The translations under genes and the position numbers were made by a program. Of a stretch of 64,000 nt of DNA, positions 17,850 to 27,591 are shown piece by piece (the stretch's first letter is position 1; every line of letters starts with the position of its first letter). The notes beneath the pieces were generated by a model. That model was not told where the DNA came from. It worked only from the letters and a program-made list of their open reading frames with translations, and did not search any database. The stretch comes from an uncultured Oribacterium sp. (lineage in GTDB: Bacteria > Bacillota > Clostridia > Lachnospirales > Lachnospiraceae): positions 94,363 to 158,362 of the forward strand of contig CAAGKO010000089.1 in assembly GCA_900770445.1 (NCBI GenBank), given 5' to 3'.

Positions 17850-19016
17850 ATGGGAACTTCCTCGAAGCGTTTATACTATCTTGATTCTTTAAAATATATT
17901 TTCTGTCTGATGATTTTCTGGGCGCATCTGGCGGGGGTGTTCTGGACGTTGTGTGATCCGCGGCCGGAGCTTCGGCCGGAGCTCGAGCGGCTGTTTACGT
18001 ATCCGCTGTCGGTGCTGGTGGATTCGAGCCTCGCGCTGTATGGTTTCTGTATCCTGTCCGGTTATCTCGCGTCGTTCAAGCGGACGACGGCACAGAATCT
18101 GCTGCCGCAGCTGCTGGCGCGTTATCTTCGCTTCGTGGTGCCGTTTTTCTTCATTAATCTCTTCGCGCTTATCCTGTACTATACCGTGGGCTATCCGACG
18201 GCGGAGGCGAGTGCGCTGCTGCACAACGCCTGGCTCGCGACCTACTACACGCATGCGCCGACGATCCCGGAGCTGCTCCGCGCCACCTTCACCCTGAACG
18301 GGGATCTGAACGGTCCGCTCTGGATGATGAAGTACATCCTGCTCGGCACCTGCATCATCTACCTGTATAACGCGGTGGAGCAGAAGCTGCCGCTCCGCCT
18401 CTTTCAGTTCACCTGCCTTGCGGTCTTCGTTTACAGCTTTTTCCATCTGCCGGAGCCGAACTTCTTCCATGTGCATCTCGTGCTGATGGGGCTCATCCTC
18501 CGAAAGCTGGATGACGCACTGAAGGCGTGGCTTACGCAGCACGAAAAAGACGGACACCCGCTGCTCCGCTTCTTCTTTCTGCTGCTCGTGCTGCTCCCGA
18601 TCGCACTGGATGCCGGCGGCCTGCAGCGCGTACTGTATCCGTTTTTCCGTGCACACTGTCCGGCGATCGCCCCTGTGTTTATCTGGAACGCCTACTGGGT
18701 CATGCTTTTCAGCGTCAGCCTCATCGTCGGCGTCATGAACTGCCCGCCGCTCCAGCGCGCACTCGAGTGGGCCCCGCTGAAGCGGGTCGCACCGATGAAC
18801 TTCGCAGTATACCTCGTACACTTCCCGCTCATCGCGAGTCTGTCGCTCCATCTCTACCTCCGTCTCGTGAATCGCGTCTCCTACTCGAAGCTGTTCGTGA
18901 TCCTCACGGTGGTGAGCTTCGCAGCCCTCTTCCTCACATCCTGGCTCTATGAGCAGAGCATCGGGAAGCTGCAGGATAAAATCATAAAAAAGCTCACCGC
19001 GTGCCTCGCAAAGTGA
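17850..19016 (+). CDS. Acyltransferase family 3 membrane protein (OafA-like)
   Basis: 388 residues with about ten hydrophobic helices. It begins with YLDSLKYIFCLMIFWAHLAGVFW, where the histidine after helix one is the conserved residue of the acyltransferase-3 family, and later has the FAVYLVHFPL stretch near the last helices. Such proteins transfer acetyl or other acyl groups onto extracellular polysaccharides. It begins 37 bases after the large palindrome and runs opposite to DUF2142. No good ribosome site is visible immediately before ATG 17850 apart from GCAGGGAAA. A modifying role for the polymer made by nearby genes is inferred. Confidence 0.88.
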   Translation: MGTSSKRLYYLDSLKYIFCLMIFWAHLAGVFWTLCDPRPELRPELERLFTYPLSVLVDSSLALYGFCILSGYLASFKRTTAQNLLPQLLARYLRFVVPFFFINLFALILYYTVGYPTAEASALLHNAWLATYYTHAPTIPELLRATFTLNGDLNGPLWMMKYILLGTCIIYLYNAVEQKLPLRLFQFTCLAVFVYSFFHLPEPNFFHVHLVLMGLILRKLDDALKAWLTQHEKDGHPLLRFFFLLLVLLPIALDAGGLQRVLYPFFRAHCPAIAPVFIWNAYWVMLFSVSLIVGVMNCPPLQRALEWAPLKRVAPMNFAVYLVHFPLIASLSLHLYLRLVNRVSYSKLFVILTVVSFAALFLTSWLYEQSIGKLQDKIIKKLTACLAK

Positions 19017-19146
19017 TATAACGGTACATCAGATGATGCCGAAACACTGGTCTTCATCGTCCTCGCTTAGCTGCACATCCATACATCGACATCAAATCAA
19101 TCACTACATCATGTGCATCCTCATCGATGCATGAAAGGAAGATATC

Positions 19147-20079
19147 ATGCAGATCAGTCTTTTACTTGCGCTTCAGATCCTAAAGCTGTTCACCATCATG
19201 CTGATGGGCTACGCCATCGTGAAGCTCGGTCTTTTAAAGGCCTCCGACAGTAAAGCGCTGTCGGTCGTGCTCGTCTATCTCATCATGCCCTGTGTCATCA
19301 TCAACGCCTTCCAGGTGGAGGCGACGCCAGAGGTGCAAAAAGGTCTGGCACTGGCCTGTGTAGCCGCTGTAGCCGTTCATATCCTGTTTCTCGTCATCAC
19401 GATCCCACTGCGGAAGCTGCTGCACCTGAACGCCATCGAGCAGGCGAGCTGCATCTATCCGAACGCCGGCATCCTCGTCATCCCGCTGGTGCAGGTGCTT
19501 CTCGGACAGGAGTATGTCATCTACTGCAGTGCTTTCGTGGCGATACAGCTCATCCTCCTCTGGAGCCATGGCAAGTTCCTGCTCTGTGAGGAAAAGAAAA
19601 TTGACTGGAAAAAGGTGCTGCTGAACATAAACATCCTCTCGATCCTCGTCGGTGTCGCGCTCTTCCTTCTGCGCATCGAGCTCCCTGGCAGTGTACAGGA
19701 TGTCCTCGTCATGATGAACAACATGATCGGCCCGGTCGGCATGATTCTCGCCGGCATGGCCATCGCCGAAACACCACTGAAGCGCATCGTACTGACACGG
19801 CACAACTATGTGACCGTCGTACTGCGCCTCGTGATTTACCCGCTCCTCACGCTGCTCCTCATGAAGCCGTTCCTCGATCTCGCGCAGATACCACATGCCG
19901 ACGCCATCCTGCTCACCGTCTTCCTGCCGTCGATCACCCCGGCCTGCGCCACCATCACCTCGATGGCTCAGCTCTATGACCGCGACGCCGCTTACGCAAG
20001 CTCACTCTACGTCCTCACGACCCTGCTCTCGATCTTCACCATGCCATGCATGGTCTTCTTATATGAAACACTCATCTGA
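19147..20079 (+). CDS. AEC-family (auxin efflux carrier-like) transporter
   Basis: 310 residues with about ten helices in two similar halves, split by a hydrophilic loop near residue 160. The start (LQILKLFTIMLMGYAIVKLGLL) and the helix-four region with PNAGILVIPL followed by late PSITPACATITSM are typical of bacterial AEC permeases, which carry malate, malonate or other small organic anions. An AAAGGAAGATATC ribosome site precedes the ATG. It follows the acyltransferase by 130 bases and is closed by a strong terminator. The substrate cannot be deduced. Confidence 0.9.
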   Translation: MQISLLLALQILKLFTIMLMGYAIVKLGLLKASDSKALSVVLVYLIMPCVIINAFQVEATPEVQKGLALACVAAVAVHILFLVITIPLRKLLHLNAIEQASCIYPNAGILVIPLVQVLLGQEYVIYCSAFVAIQLILLWSHGKFLLCEEKKIDWKKVLLNINILSILVGVALFLLRIELPGSVQDVLVMMNNMIGPVGMILAGMAIAETPLKRIVLTRHNYVTVVLRLVIYPLLTLLLMKPFLDLAQIPHADAILLTVFLPSITPACATITSMAQLYDRDAAYASSLYVLTTLLSIFTMPCMVFLYETLI

Positions 20080-20199
20080 GCCGTAACAGTTCAGACACCC
20101 TAGATCAGATGGATCTATCCAATCCAAGGCAATTTTGAAATTACTGGATATGTTTTCCGCCCGGAATAGTCGACGGTGTGAAATAAAAACGATGTCATG

Positions 20200-20231
20200 A
20201 AAAAACGCCTCACCGTAGTGGGGCGTTTTTT
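20200..20231. terminator. Bidirectional intrinsic terminator
   Basis: A 14-bp stem beginning AAAAAACGCC and closing GGCGTTTTTT, with loop CGTA, lies between the convergent AEC transporter and aconitase-family genes. T-runs on both strands let it serve both. The rest of 20080-20342 contains nothing coding. Confidence 0.9.
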
Positions 20232-20342
20232 ATATAGAGATCAGGCCAATGTCTCCGACGGGAGCTCATCATGCCTTCTTCACGATTCTCTCGAAATCCG
20301 ATGCCGATTGACAAAGGACGGCAGGGACGAGAACCGGTAAAA

Positions 20343-22613
20343 TTAAGCCTGCTTTTTCTTGCGATTGTAGTTAATCAGGCTGCCGCAGCGGATGATCTCC
20401 TTTTCCTCGTCTGTCAGCGGCTCAATGGCGAGGGTGATGGGCCTGATGGTCTCGCCCATGACATAGGCGGGGATATGGTTCATATCGCCTTCCAGCGCGG
20501 CACGGATATTCGGGACGAAGATGTAATCATCGTCAGCAAAGGCTTCCTCGTCACGGGTGACGAATGGTACCATGCCCCAGTTGATGCAGTTGGAGCGATA
20601 GCGCTTGGTGGCGTACTCCCTGGTGATGTTTGCGCCGCCCAGCAGCACACGCTGGCAGGAAGCCGCCTGTTCCCGGGCGGAGCCGTCGCCTGGCTTCACG
20701 GCGTAAATGGTGCTGGACAGGTCGACACTCTCGTCAGAGACCGTCTCGAAGCCGGAGATGGTGCGTACCTGCTCCAGAATCGCCTGAACCTCGGCTGGGC
20801 AGGTACCGGCCTTGCGCGCCTGTTCGTTCGCCATGACCGCCTTAGCCTTGGCAACGTAACCAGGAACACGGCGGCTCAGGGTGAACTCCGCGAGACCCAT
20901 AGGGTTGGAGCGGAAGGAGCCGGTTTCACCGGATGGAATCAGCTCGTCGGTGGTGGTGACAGGATCGGTGATGTAGGCGCAGACCTTTAGTAGCATATGT
21001 TCGTTCAGCGCAGGCATCTCTGGCCAGTCCTTGATGTTCGGACCACAGACCAGCTTCTCGTTCAGCTTGCCCTTACCGAAGCCCTGGTAAACCCGGTGCT
21101 CATAAGCAGTAGAATCGAAGTCAAATTCAGGGCAGTCAAACGTGTAGCCTACCTCATCGGCGGCGGTGATGCGACCACCGTTGGCGGCGGATACGGCAAT
21201 AGAACGGGCATCCATTAGGGCGACGGAGGAAATCTGACCGTTGCCAGGCTTGGAGCCTTCCCGGTTCGGGAAGTTGCGGGTGGTGTGCCGGATGGCAAGC
21301 TGACCATGGGCTGGGGTATCGCCTGCGCCAAAGCATGGGCCGCAGAAAGCTGTCCGCACGGTGGCGCCTGCGGCAATCAACTTCTCGATAGCACCCTTGC
21401 GCAGCAGATCCATCATAACTGCCTGAGAGCTTGGGTATACGCCCAGAGCGAAGACATCGGTGCCGGTGCTCTTGCCGTTCAGCAGATAAGCAGCCTCCAT
21501 AATATTGGAGTAAGTGCCGCCGGCGCAGCCGGCGATGGTTCCCTGATCGGCGTACAGCGCGCCGTCATGCACCTTTTCCCACAGATTCAGGTGGAGGTCA
21601 GGGTTCTTAATCAGCTTCTTGCAGTCCTCCTCTACCATGTGGAGAATGTCGTTCATATTGGCATTCAGTTCTCGGATTTCAAAGCCGTTGCTAGGATGGA
21701 AAGGCAGGGCGATCATGCTGTGGATGGTGGAAAGGTCGATGTAGATGCAGCCGTCGTAGTAAGCAACATCCCCTGGATTCAGCTCCTGATAGTCATCGCC
21801 CCGACCGTGACGGGTCAGATAGGTTTTGGTATCTTCGTCCGTGCGCCAGATGGAGGACAGGCAGGTGGTCTCGGTGGTCATCACATCGATGCCGTTGCGG
21901 TAGTCGGTGGACATGGAGGAAACGCCCGGACCCACGAACTCCATGACCTTATTCTTCACATAGCCGTTTTTGAACACAGCGGATACGATGGCGATGGCGA
22001 TATCCTGAGGGCCAATGCTAGGGCGAGGCTTGCCGTCCAGGTACACGCAGACTACTTCCGGGTACTTGCTGTCCCAGGTCTGCTCAAGAATCTGCTTGAC
22101 CAGCTCGCCGCCGCCTTCGCCCACAGCCATGGTGCCCAACGCGCCGTAGCGGGTGTGAGAGTCGGAGCCCAGAATCATCTTGCCGCCACCGGCCACGGCT
22201 TCGCGCATATACTGATGAATCACGCCCATGTGCGGTGGCAGGTAGATACCGCCGAATTTCTTGCAGGCAGTCAGACCGAATAGATGGTCATCCTCGTTGA
22301 TGGTGCCGCCCACGGCGCACAGGCTGTTGTGACAGCAGGTCAGCACATAGGGCAGTGGGAACTTGTCGAGACCCGAAGCCCGGGCGGTCTGGATGATGCC
22401 CACGTAGGTCAGGTCATGACTGGTGATAGCATCAAACCTGATTTTCAGATTGTCGGGATCGTCGCTTACGTTGTGGGACTGGAGGATGCCGTAGGCGATG
22501 GTGCTTTTCTTCGCGTCTTCCTTCGTGACATTCACCTGTCCCTGCGCTTCCTTTTCGGGAACCAGGGTCTTGCCGTTCAGTAGATACACGCCGGAATCGT
22601 ACAGTGTTACCAT
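20343..22613 (-). CDS. Aconitase-family hydratase (YbhJ-like)
   Basis: 756 residues from ATG 22613, close to the about 753 of E. coli YbhJ. Aconitase-type 4Fe-4S hydratases isomerise or hydrate tricarboxylates. Visible family stretches include [19 protein letters not shown], the cluster-ligand region [17 protein letters not shown] and, near the C-terminus, an [19 protein letters not shown] swivel-domain stretch. The start is chosen for AAAGGAG eight bases upstream; an in-frame ATG at 22712 adds 33 residues without clear homology. It is divergent from a PrpF-family gene and uses CCC/CCT proline codons unlike the host genes. The true substrate is unknown; citrate, methylcitrate and tricarballylate-like acids are candidates. 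Confidence 0.9.
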   Translation of the reverse strand: MVTLYDSGVYLLNGKTLVPEKEAQGQVNVTKEDAKKSTIAYGILQSHNVSDDPDNLKIRFDAITSHDLTYVGIIQTARASGLDKFPLPYVLTCCHNSLCAVGGTINEDDHLFGLTACKKFGGIYLPPHMGVIHQYMREAVAGGGKMILGSDSHTRYGALGTMAVGEGGGELVKQILEQTWDSKYPEVVCVYLDGKPRPSIGPQDIAIAIVSAVFKNGYVKNKVMEFVGPGVSSMSTDYRNGIDVMTTETTCLSSIWRTDEDTKTYLTRHGRGDDYQELNPGDVAYYDGCIYIDLSTIHSMIALPFHPSNGFEIRELNANMNDILHMVEEDCKKLIKNPDLHLNLWEKVHDGALYADQGTIAGCAGGTYSNIMEAAYLLNGKSTGTDVFALGVYPSSQAVMMDLLRKGAIEKLIAAGATVRTAFCGPCFGAGDTPAHGQLAIRHTTRNFPNREGSKPGNGQISSVALMDARSIAVSAANGGRITAADEVGYTFDCPEFDFDSTAYEHRVYQGFGKGKLNEKLVCGPNIKDWPEMPALNEHMLLKVCAYITDPVTTTDELIPSGETGSFRSNPMGLAEFTLSRRVPGYVAKAKAVMANEQARKAGTCPAEVQAILEQVRTISGFETVSDESVDLSSTIYAVKPGDGSAREQAASCQRVLLGGANITREYATKRYRSNCINWGMVPFVTRDEEAFADDDYIFVPNIRAALEGDMNHIPAYVMGETIRPITLAIEPLTDEEKEIIRCGSLINYNRKKKQA

Positions 22614-22881
22614 AATTGCTGCTCCTTTGTTCAAATATCCAGCGATTCGCTCCGCCGGTGTTTTTTCTTGCGCAATCATCATAACATCCCCCCATATGGA
22701 ACGAAAATTCATAATTTCAATTTTAACTATTCATTACAAGAATAGTGCAAACTGTCTGATTTTTGTGCAATCTGCTCAAATTCTGGCGCTGTTTGTCTGG
22801 AGAAATCTGTCTGATTTGTAGGAAATGTGAATTTCTTTCTGAGAAAACAATTCTGGTTTCAATTTTTGAAATTTTCATTCC

Positions 22882-22893
22882 CAATAGCTATTG
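22882..22893. promoter_or_regulatory. Candidate LysR operator (CAATAGCTATTG)
   Basis: A perfect 12-bp palindrome lies with its centre about 61 bases before the predicted transcription start of the isomerase gene. LysR-family recognition sites usually lie near -65. The regulator gene is in the same block. Confidence 0.5.
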
Positions 22894-22913
22894 TTTTGAT
22901 GGAAAACATGATT

Positions 22914-22942
22914 TTTACAAATAGTTTCTTGCGCGCTATAGT
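22914..22942 (+). promoter_or_regulatory. Promoter of the PrpF-family gene
   Basis: TTTACA, a 17-base spacer and TATAGT form a sigma-A-type promoter; transcription would start near 22949, about 40 bases before the ATG. Confidence 0.7.
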
Positions 22943-22990
22943 GATCTCAAGCAAAAACGAAACAGAAACATAACAAAGGAGGCCATTACA

Positions 22991-24130
22991 ATGAACAACG
23001 TGAAACGCACCCTTCCCGTCTCCATTCTTCGGGGCGGCACCAGCAAGGGCGTATACATTATGGAAAAGGATCTTCCCAAGGACCAGGCCCTCTGGGAGCC
23101 GCTGCTGCTGAAGCTGATGGGTAGCCCGGACAAGAAACAGATCAACGGTCTGGGCGGCGCACAGTCTGTCACCAGCAAGGTAGCCATCATTAAAAAGTCC
23201 GATCGTCTCGACGCGGATGTGGATTACACCTTCGCCCAGGTCAGCGTGGACAAGCCCCTGGTGAGCTACAAAGGTAACTGCGGAAACATTTCCTCTGGCG
23301 TCGGTCCCTTCGCCATTGAGAAGGGGCTGATCGAGGCAAAGGAGGGGATCACCTCCGTTCGCATCTACAATACCAATACGGAAAAGATCATCGTTGCCGA
23401 CGTCCAGACCCAAAACGGTCAAGTAGTCTACGACGGCGACTTCGCCATCGCCGGTGCTCCCGGAACCGCCAGCCCTATCAAGCTGAAATTTCTGGAGCCT
23501 GCAGGCACCCTTGGCCACGGGCTGCTGCCCACCGGAAATGCTGTTGACATTCTGGCGGTTCCAGGTTATGGAAAAGTAGAAGTATCCATCGTGGATGCCG
23601 CCAATCCGCTGGTGTTCGTCAAGGCAAAGGATTTGGGACTCACCGGCCGGGAAAATCCTGAGGAACTGAATGCCAACGCCGAAAAGCTGGATCTACTGGA
23701 AGCCGTCCGTGGCTTGGCTGCAGTGAAGCTTGGCTTGATTGAGGATTACGCCCGCTCTGCCTGGGAAACACCGGGCATTCCGAAGATGACCTTTGTTGGC
23801 GAAGCGGAGGATTATGTCACTGCCGAGGGCGTTTGCATCGAAAAAAGCGCTGTTGACCTGCTCTCCCGGATGATGTCCATGCAGAAGGCTCACCCAAGCT
23901 ATGCCATGACCGGCGCCATGTGCACCGCCGCCGCGGCAGTTGTTCCCGGCAGCGTGGTCAATCAGGTGCTGGCGCACGACACCGACACCCAGTTTATTCG
24001 CATCGGACACCCGAGCGGCATTCTGGAATGCGGTGTGGACTTTGAAGAAAACGGCGTTTGCCCCGTGATTATTGACACCTTCGGTTTCCGTACCGCGAAC
24101 CTGCTGCTGGACGGAACTGCCTACATCTAA
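22991..24130 (+). CDS. PrpF-family isomerase (methylitaconate/methylaconitate isomerase-like)
   Basis: 379 residues. The N-terminal ILRGGTSKG and the GNCGNISSGVGPFA stretch are diagnostic of the PrpF family, cofactor-free double-bond isomerases with a diaminopimelate-epimerase fold (PrpF, 3-methylitaconate isomerase, GalD, YbhH). It probably supplies or uses an unsaturated tricarboxylate for the divergent hydratase. AAGGAGG lies ten bases before the ATG. The permease gene follows after 19 bases, so both are in one transcript. The exact substrate cannot be read from motifs. Confidence 0.88.
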   Translation: MNNVKRTLPVSILRGGTSKGVYIMEKDLPKDQALWEPLLLKLMGSPDKKQINGLGGAQSVTSKVAIIKKSDRLDADVDYTFAQVSVDKPLVSYKGNCGNISSGVGPFAIEKGLIEAKEGITSVRIYNTNTEKIIVADVQTQNGQVVYDGDFAIAGAPGTASPIKLKFLEPAGTLGHGLLPTGNAVDILAVPGYGKVEVSIVDAANPLVFVKAKDLGLTGRENPEELNANAEKLDLLEAVRGLAAVKLGLIEDYARSAWETPGIPKMTFVGEAEDYVTAEGVCIEKSAVDLLSRMMSMQKAHPSYAMTGAMCTAAAAVVPGSVVNQVLAHDTDTQFIRIGHPSGILECGVDFEENGVCPVIIDTFGFRTANLLLDGTAYI

Positions 24131-24149
24131 TCTACAAGGAGAAGAAAAG

Positions 24150-25415
24150 ATGGATTTTTCTGTTATCAGTCTCATTGTTCTGGTGGTCGTGGTCGCCATC
24201 GGCTTCATTAAAAAGGTTAACCTGGGCTTCTTGTCCTTGGGCGTTGCCTTCATTCTGGGTACCTGCGGCGGCATGAGCGCCAAGGAAATCGCCAACGGCT
24301 TCAGCGCGTCCATGTTCGTCACGCTGGTAGGCGTTACCTTCCTCTTCGGCATGGCCTCCGCTAACGGCACTCTGGAGCTGTTCTCCAAAAAGGTCGTGGC
24401 GCTCGTGGGCAAGAACACCGTCCTGATTCCTGTTCTGATGTTTTTCCTGTCCGCTTTTATCTCCGCCATCGGTCCTGGTCACATTGCCGCCGGCATCCTG
24501 ATGACCACCTTCGCCATGTACCTAGCCTTTGAAATGGACATTAACCCTATTGCAACTGCCCTGTTCGCTAAGCTGGGGGCCAACGCGGGCTGTGCTTCTC
24601 CCCTGTCTCTCACCGGCGTGCTGGCAAAAAGCCTGGGCGAGCCTCTGGGCTACACCGGCTTTGGCCTGCACCTGTTCCTGACCACTCTGATCTCGGGCTT
24701 TATCTTCACTCTGATTCTGTACGTCGGTTTCAAGAGCTACAAGGTCAAGGCGGACAATCCCCTGAAGCTGTCCGAGATTCCTAAGTTCAACAAAGAGCAG
24801 CTTTGCACCATCGCAGCCATCGTCGTCATGGTCATCTGCTGCATCGGCTTCCAGCTGGACACCGGTCTGTTCGCCTTCGTCGCCGCCTCCGTGCTGATTC
24901 TGCTGGGCTGCGCCGATGAAAAGAAGGCCATCAAGAGCATCCCTTGGGGCACGCTGGTGTTCATCTGTGGCGTGGGCGCGCTCATTAACGTCATCAAGAA
25001 GCTGGGCGGCATTGATCTGATCTCCAACTTCCTGACCGGCCTTATGACCGAAGGCACCGCCACGCCTATCCTCGCGGCTACCTCGGGCATCCTCAGCTGG
25101 GTCAGCTCCACCACTGGCGTGGTTATGCCTGCGCTGTTCCCTATTGCTGCCGATGTGGCTACCAAGTTCTCCGGTTCCGTCAACTTTGTGGAGCTGATCT
25201 CCGCCATCGTCGCCACCTCCTTCGCCGCCGCCATCAGCCCGCTGTCCACCGGTGGTGCCATCATCATGTCGTCGTACTCCGCTGCTCGGGAGACCTCCAA
25301 CGAGGAGATGAACAGGATGTTCAAGCAACTGTTCCTGCTGAGCGTCGCCAACGTGGCGGTGAACGTGCTGCTGAGCGCACTGGGCGTGTTCAACCTGTTC
25401 GGACTGTTCTATTAA
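24150..25415 (+). CDS. Carboxylate permease, ion-transporter superfamily (SLC13/MatC-like)
   Basis: 421 residues, about eleven helices. It begins MDFSVISLIVLVVVVAIG and has the helix and loop pattern of the MatC/DASS group, with two re-entrant-type regions (SAIGPGHIAAG; SPLSTGGAIIM) expected for dicarboxylate or tricarboxylate transport. The start is ATG 24150 after AAGGAG; longer upstream frames overlap prpF. It stands where ybhI stands in the E. coli locus. Uptake of the acid processed by the hydratase and isomerase is inferred. Confidence 0.87.
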   Translation: MDFSVISLIVLVVVVAIGFIKKVNLGFLSLGVAFILGTCGGMSAKEIANGFSASMFVTLVGVTFLFGMASANGTLELFSKKVVALVGKNTVLIPVLMFFLSAFISAIGPGHIAAGILMTTFAMYLAFEMDINPIATALFAKLGANAGCASPLSLTGVLAKSLGEPLGYTGFGLHLFLTTLISGFIFTLILYVGFKSYKVKADNPLKLSEIPKFNKEQLCTIAAIVVMVICCIGFQLDTGLFAFVAASVLILLGCADEKKAIKSIPWGTLVFICGVGALINVIKKLGGIDLISNFLTGLMTEGTATPILAATSGILSWVSSTTGVVMPALFPIAADVATKFSGSVNFVELISAIVATSFAAAISPLSTGGAIIMSSYSAARETSNEEMNRMFKQLFLLSVANVAVNVLLSALGVFNLFGLFY

Positions 25416-25432
25416 GCATCCATATACGAAAC

Positions 25433-25463
25433 AAAACGCACCGCCGATCAGGCGGTGCGTTTT
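25433..25463. terminator. Bidirectional terminator between permease and LysR genes
   Basis: A perfect 13-bp stem (AAAACGCACCGCC / GGCGGTGCGTTTT) with loop GATCA lies between two convergent genes. Confidence 0.92.
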
Positions 25464-25467
25464 ACGA

Positions 25468-26376
25468 TTATGTAAAGTTCTTAACGATGGTGATGTACTC
25501 CCGGGCATGGTAAGGCAGGTAGCTGTTTTTTCGAAACGCCGCTACGAAATCCACCGTGGTGCAGGGGTCGCCCACGGAAAAGCAGACCACAGGATCGGAC
25601 TGGGTGATGTGACGCAGGTGGGCCTCCGTAACAAAGAAGCAGCCGTAGCCCTTTCCCGCCAGCTGTACAGCCGCTGGGATATTGCTGGTCTCCAGCTTCA
25701 CATTTGGGGTGAAATTGGACTTGCGGCACAGCTGGTCCACCGTTTCTCGGGTGCGCTGACCGGGAATCTGCATGATGAAAGGCTCATCCTTTAATTGCTG
25801 CAAATCCATCCACGGGTATTTGCAGCCCTCCCGTACACATCCGCTGTGGGCAAGGGGGTGATTCGCCGCCATGACCACCAGAACTTCCTCATGCTTGATG
25901 ACCTCGTAATCGATGTCCGGGCTTTTGATGGGCAGATTGAAAAATGCCAGATCGGTTTCACCATTCAGGAGCATCCCCTCCAGCTTACCAGAGTGCTCCT
26001 CCACCACGTCCAGACGGACGTTGGGGTACATCTGATTGAACACCGGCAGAGTGCAGGGCAGCATATACGCACCTCGCATGGTGGGAAAAGCGATTTTCAG
26101 GGAACCATGGTTGTTCTTGATGATATCGTTCATTTCCTGATCCAATTCCTTTTTCAGGTTCAGGATTTCTGTCGCCTTTGCCACATACCGCTCCCCTGCG
26201 TAGGTCAGCACGAATTTATGCCCCAGCTTGCGGAACAGCTTCTGCCCCATCTGGTGTTCCAGAGACTGCAAAAATTTCGTCAGTGTGGGCTGGGTGATAT
26301 ACAGCGCGTCGGCTGCTTTTGTGATGTTCTGATATTTGGCGATGGCAAGAACATAAGATAAGTCCCGGAAATCCAC
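25468..26376 (-). CDS. LysR-family transcriptional regulator (YbhD/CysL-like)
   Basis: 302 residues, standard LysR length. The N-terminal winged helix (about 1-60) contains NITKAADALYITQPTLTKFLQ, and an effector-binding domain spans about 88-300. It is convergent with the carboxylate permease gene and 5 bases from the shared terminator. It shares the mixed proline codons of the block. It presumably senses the carboxylate and acts on the divergent control region, where a palindrome sits in the right place. No operator was recognised upstream of its own start. Confidence 0.93.
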   Translation of the reverse strand: MDFRDLSYVLAIAKYQNITKAADALYITQPTLTKFLQSLEHQMGQKLFRKLGHKFVLTYAGERYVAKATEILNLKKELDQEMNDIIKNNHGSLKIAFPTMRGAYMLPCTLPVFNQMYPNVRLDVVEEHSGKLEGMLLNGETDLAFFNLPIKSPDIDYEVIKHEEVLVVMAANHPLAHSGCVREGCKYPWMDLQQLKDEPFIMQIPGQRTRETVDQLCRKSNFTPNVKLETSNIPAAVQLAGKGYGCFFVTEAHLRHITQSDPVVCFSVGDPCTTVDFVAAFRKNSYLPYHAREYITIVKNFT

Positions 26377-26526
26377 AAAAATCGCTCCTTTTCTTTTTTC
26401 TCAGTATAGCATGGGATATTTGCACCGTCGATGGTTTCAAAAAGAAAACTAGTCAAGGTTTTGCTGTTGCTTCATTATATGAAAAAGAGGCTGCCCCTCC
26501 GGGCCCCCCTGCTCGAACGGTAACTC

Positions 26527-27591
26527 TTAATGCATGTTTTTCCAGCGTGCGCCGACGCGATCGAGGGCCCATCCGGCGAGGACGGAGACGGCGAGGGGCA
26601 CGAGGGTGTAGAGTATCCAGTAGTGCTCGGACAGTGGCGACGGGTAGCCGCTCAGGTCCATCGCCGGGTTTCGGAAGTACAGCTTTCGGAGAAACATGTC
26701 GAGCATCTTGAAGACGAAGATGTGAAAGGCCATGACGTCGAAGCTGTGGCGACCGATATAGGCGAGGGTTTCGCCGATTTTTGGTGGCAGCTTCTCGATC
26801 AGCAGCGTCAGCATCAGGGTGAAGACGGTGCCGATGGCAGTGCCGACGAAGAACCAGGCACCGTGCACGCTGCGGGCAGAGAGGTCGAACCAGATGCCGT
26901 TTTTTACGAAGAGCTTCAGTGCGATGAAACTCACGACGAGCAGTCCGAGGGCGAGCGGTTCGCGAATCTTCGTCGCGAAGTCACCGGCATACTTCCGGAG
27001 GAAGTAGCCCTCGGCGAAGAGTGGCAATACGAAGAACGAGAGCTCGAAGCCATAGAACAGGCGGATGCCCTGCCCGATGAAGTAGTAGCCGATGCCCATG
27101 CCGAGAAGTGCACAGAGTACGATGATGGCATCCTTCATGCGTCCGAAGCAGCGCGCCAGCCACACCACGCCGCCGAAGAGCGCCGCGCCGAGGATCCACA
27201 CCGGGACGAACCACATCGGTCCGGCGAGCAGCTCCGGGGACTGGAAGATCATCCCGTGGAAAAGTGAGGTCAGCATCTGTGGAAGTGCATAGTGCACGTC
27301 CGTCCCCGGGGCCATCAGGCCGTGCTTCACCATGTAGTTATGCGTGAGTGCGAGAAAAATGCTGTAGACCGTATAGCGTGGCCAAGCACCCTCGATGCGC
27401 TTCTGCAGGAAGGTGAAGGGCTGGTCGCCATACTTCATCTCGTTATACAGGAAGCCGGTCACAAAGAAGAACAGCTCGAGATGGAAGAGGTACACGAAGG
27501 CACCGCCATGTCCGGTATGACCGAAGACGATCATGATGATGGCGAGGCCTTTAAATATATCCCAGTAGAGGCTTCGGCCGGTGGTCTTCAT
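26527..27591 (-). CDS. Acyltransferase family 3 membrane protein
   Basis: 354 residues, about ten helices. Begins with YWDIFKGLAIIMIVFGHTGHGG containing the family's conserved histidine and continues FHLELFFFVTGFLY. The start is ATG 27591, seven to eight bases after GGAGGAG and overlapping the stop of the DUF2304 gene as ATGA, so the two are translationally coupled. An upstream in-frame start at 27678 would lie wholly in the DUF2304 gene. It is the last gene of a minus-strand glycosyltransferase set and probably acylates the polymer. Confidence 0.88.
   Translation of the reverse strand: MKTTGRSLYWDIFKGLAIIMIVFGHTGHGGAFVYLFHLELFFFVTGFLYNEMKYGDQPFTFLQKRIEGAWPRYTVYSIFLALTHNYMVKHGLMAPGTDVHYALPQMLTSLFHGMIFQSPELLAGPMWFVPVWILGAALFGGVVWLARCFGRMKDAIIVLCALLGMGIGYYFIGQGIRLFYGFELSFFVLPLFAEGYFLRKYAGDFATKIREPLALGLLVVSFIALKLFVKNGIWFDLSARSVHGAWFFVGTAIGTVFTLMLTLLIEKLPPKIGETLAYIGRHSFDVMAFHIFVFKMLDMFLRKLYFRNPAMDLSGYPSPLSEHYWILYTLVPLAVSVLAGWALDRVGARWKNMH

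Larger units (their letters stand above)
22614..22990. promoter_or_regulatory. Divergent control region of the hydratase and isomerase genes
   Basis: 377 AT-rich bases without a gene. A strong plus-strand promoter and a palindromic operator lie at the right end. The word CTGTCTGATTT occurs twice in direct orientation (22752-22762 and 22807-22817), and TTGCAC elements appear on the minus strand near 22745-22770, which could be part of the hydratase promoter. It would serve as the joint target of the LysR regulator at the end of the block. Confidence 0.55.
20343..26376. other. Compositionally distinct carboxylate-utilisation block (ybhD-HIJ-like)
   Basis: Four genes (aconitase-family hydratase, PrpF-family isomerase, carboxylate permease, LysR regulator) match the content of E. 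coli ybhJ, ybhH, ybhI and ybhD. Proline in these genes is spread over CCC, CCT, CCA and CCG, whereas surrounding genes use CCG almost only. The block is bounded by a bidirectional terminator on the left and AT-rich DNA on the right. No integrase or direct repeats were found. Acquisition by transfer from another Firmicute is inferred. Confidence 0.7.

Noticed and set aside
24522..25508. 328-codon minus-strand open frame across the permease
   Set aside because: Low-complexity Gly/Asp/Gln-rich mirror of a membrane protein, and it runs over the terminator.
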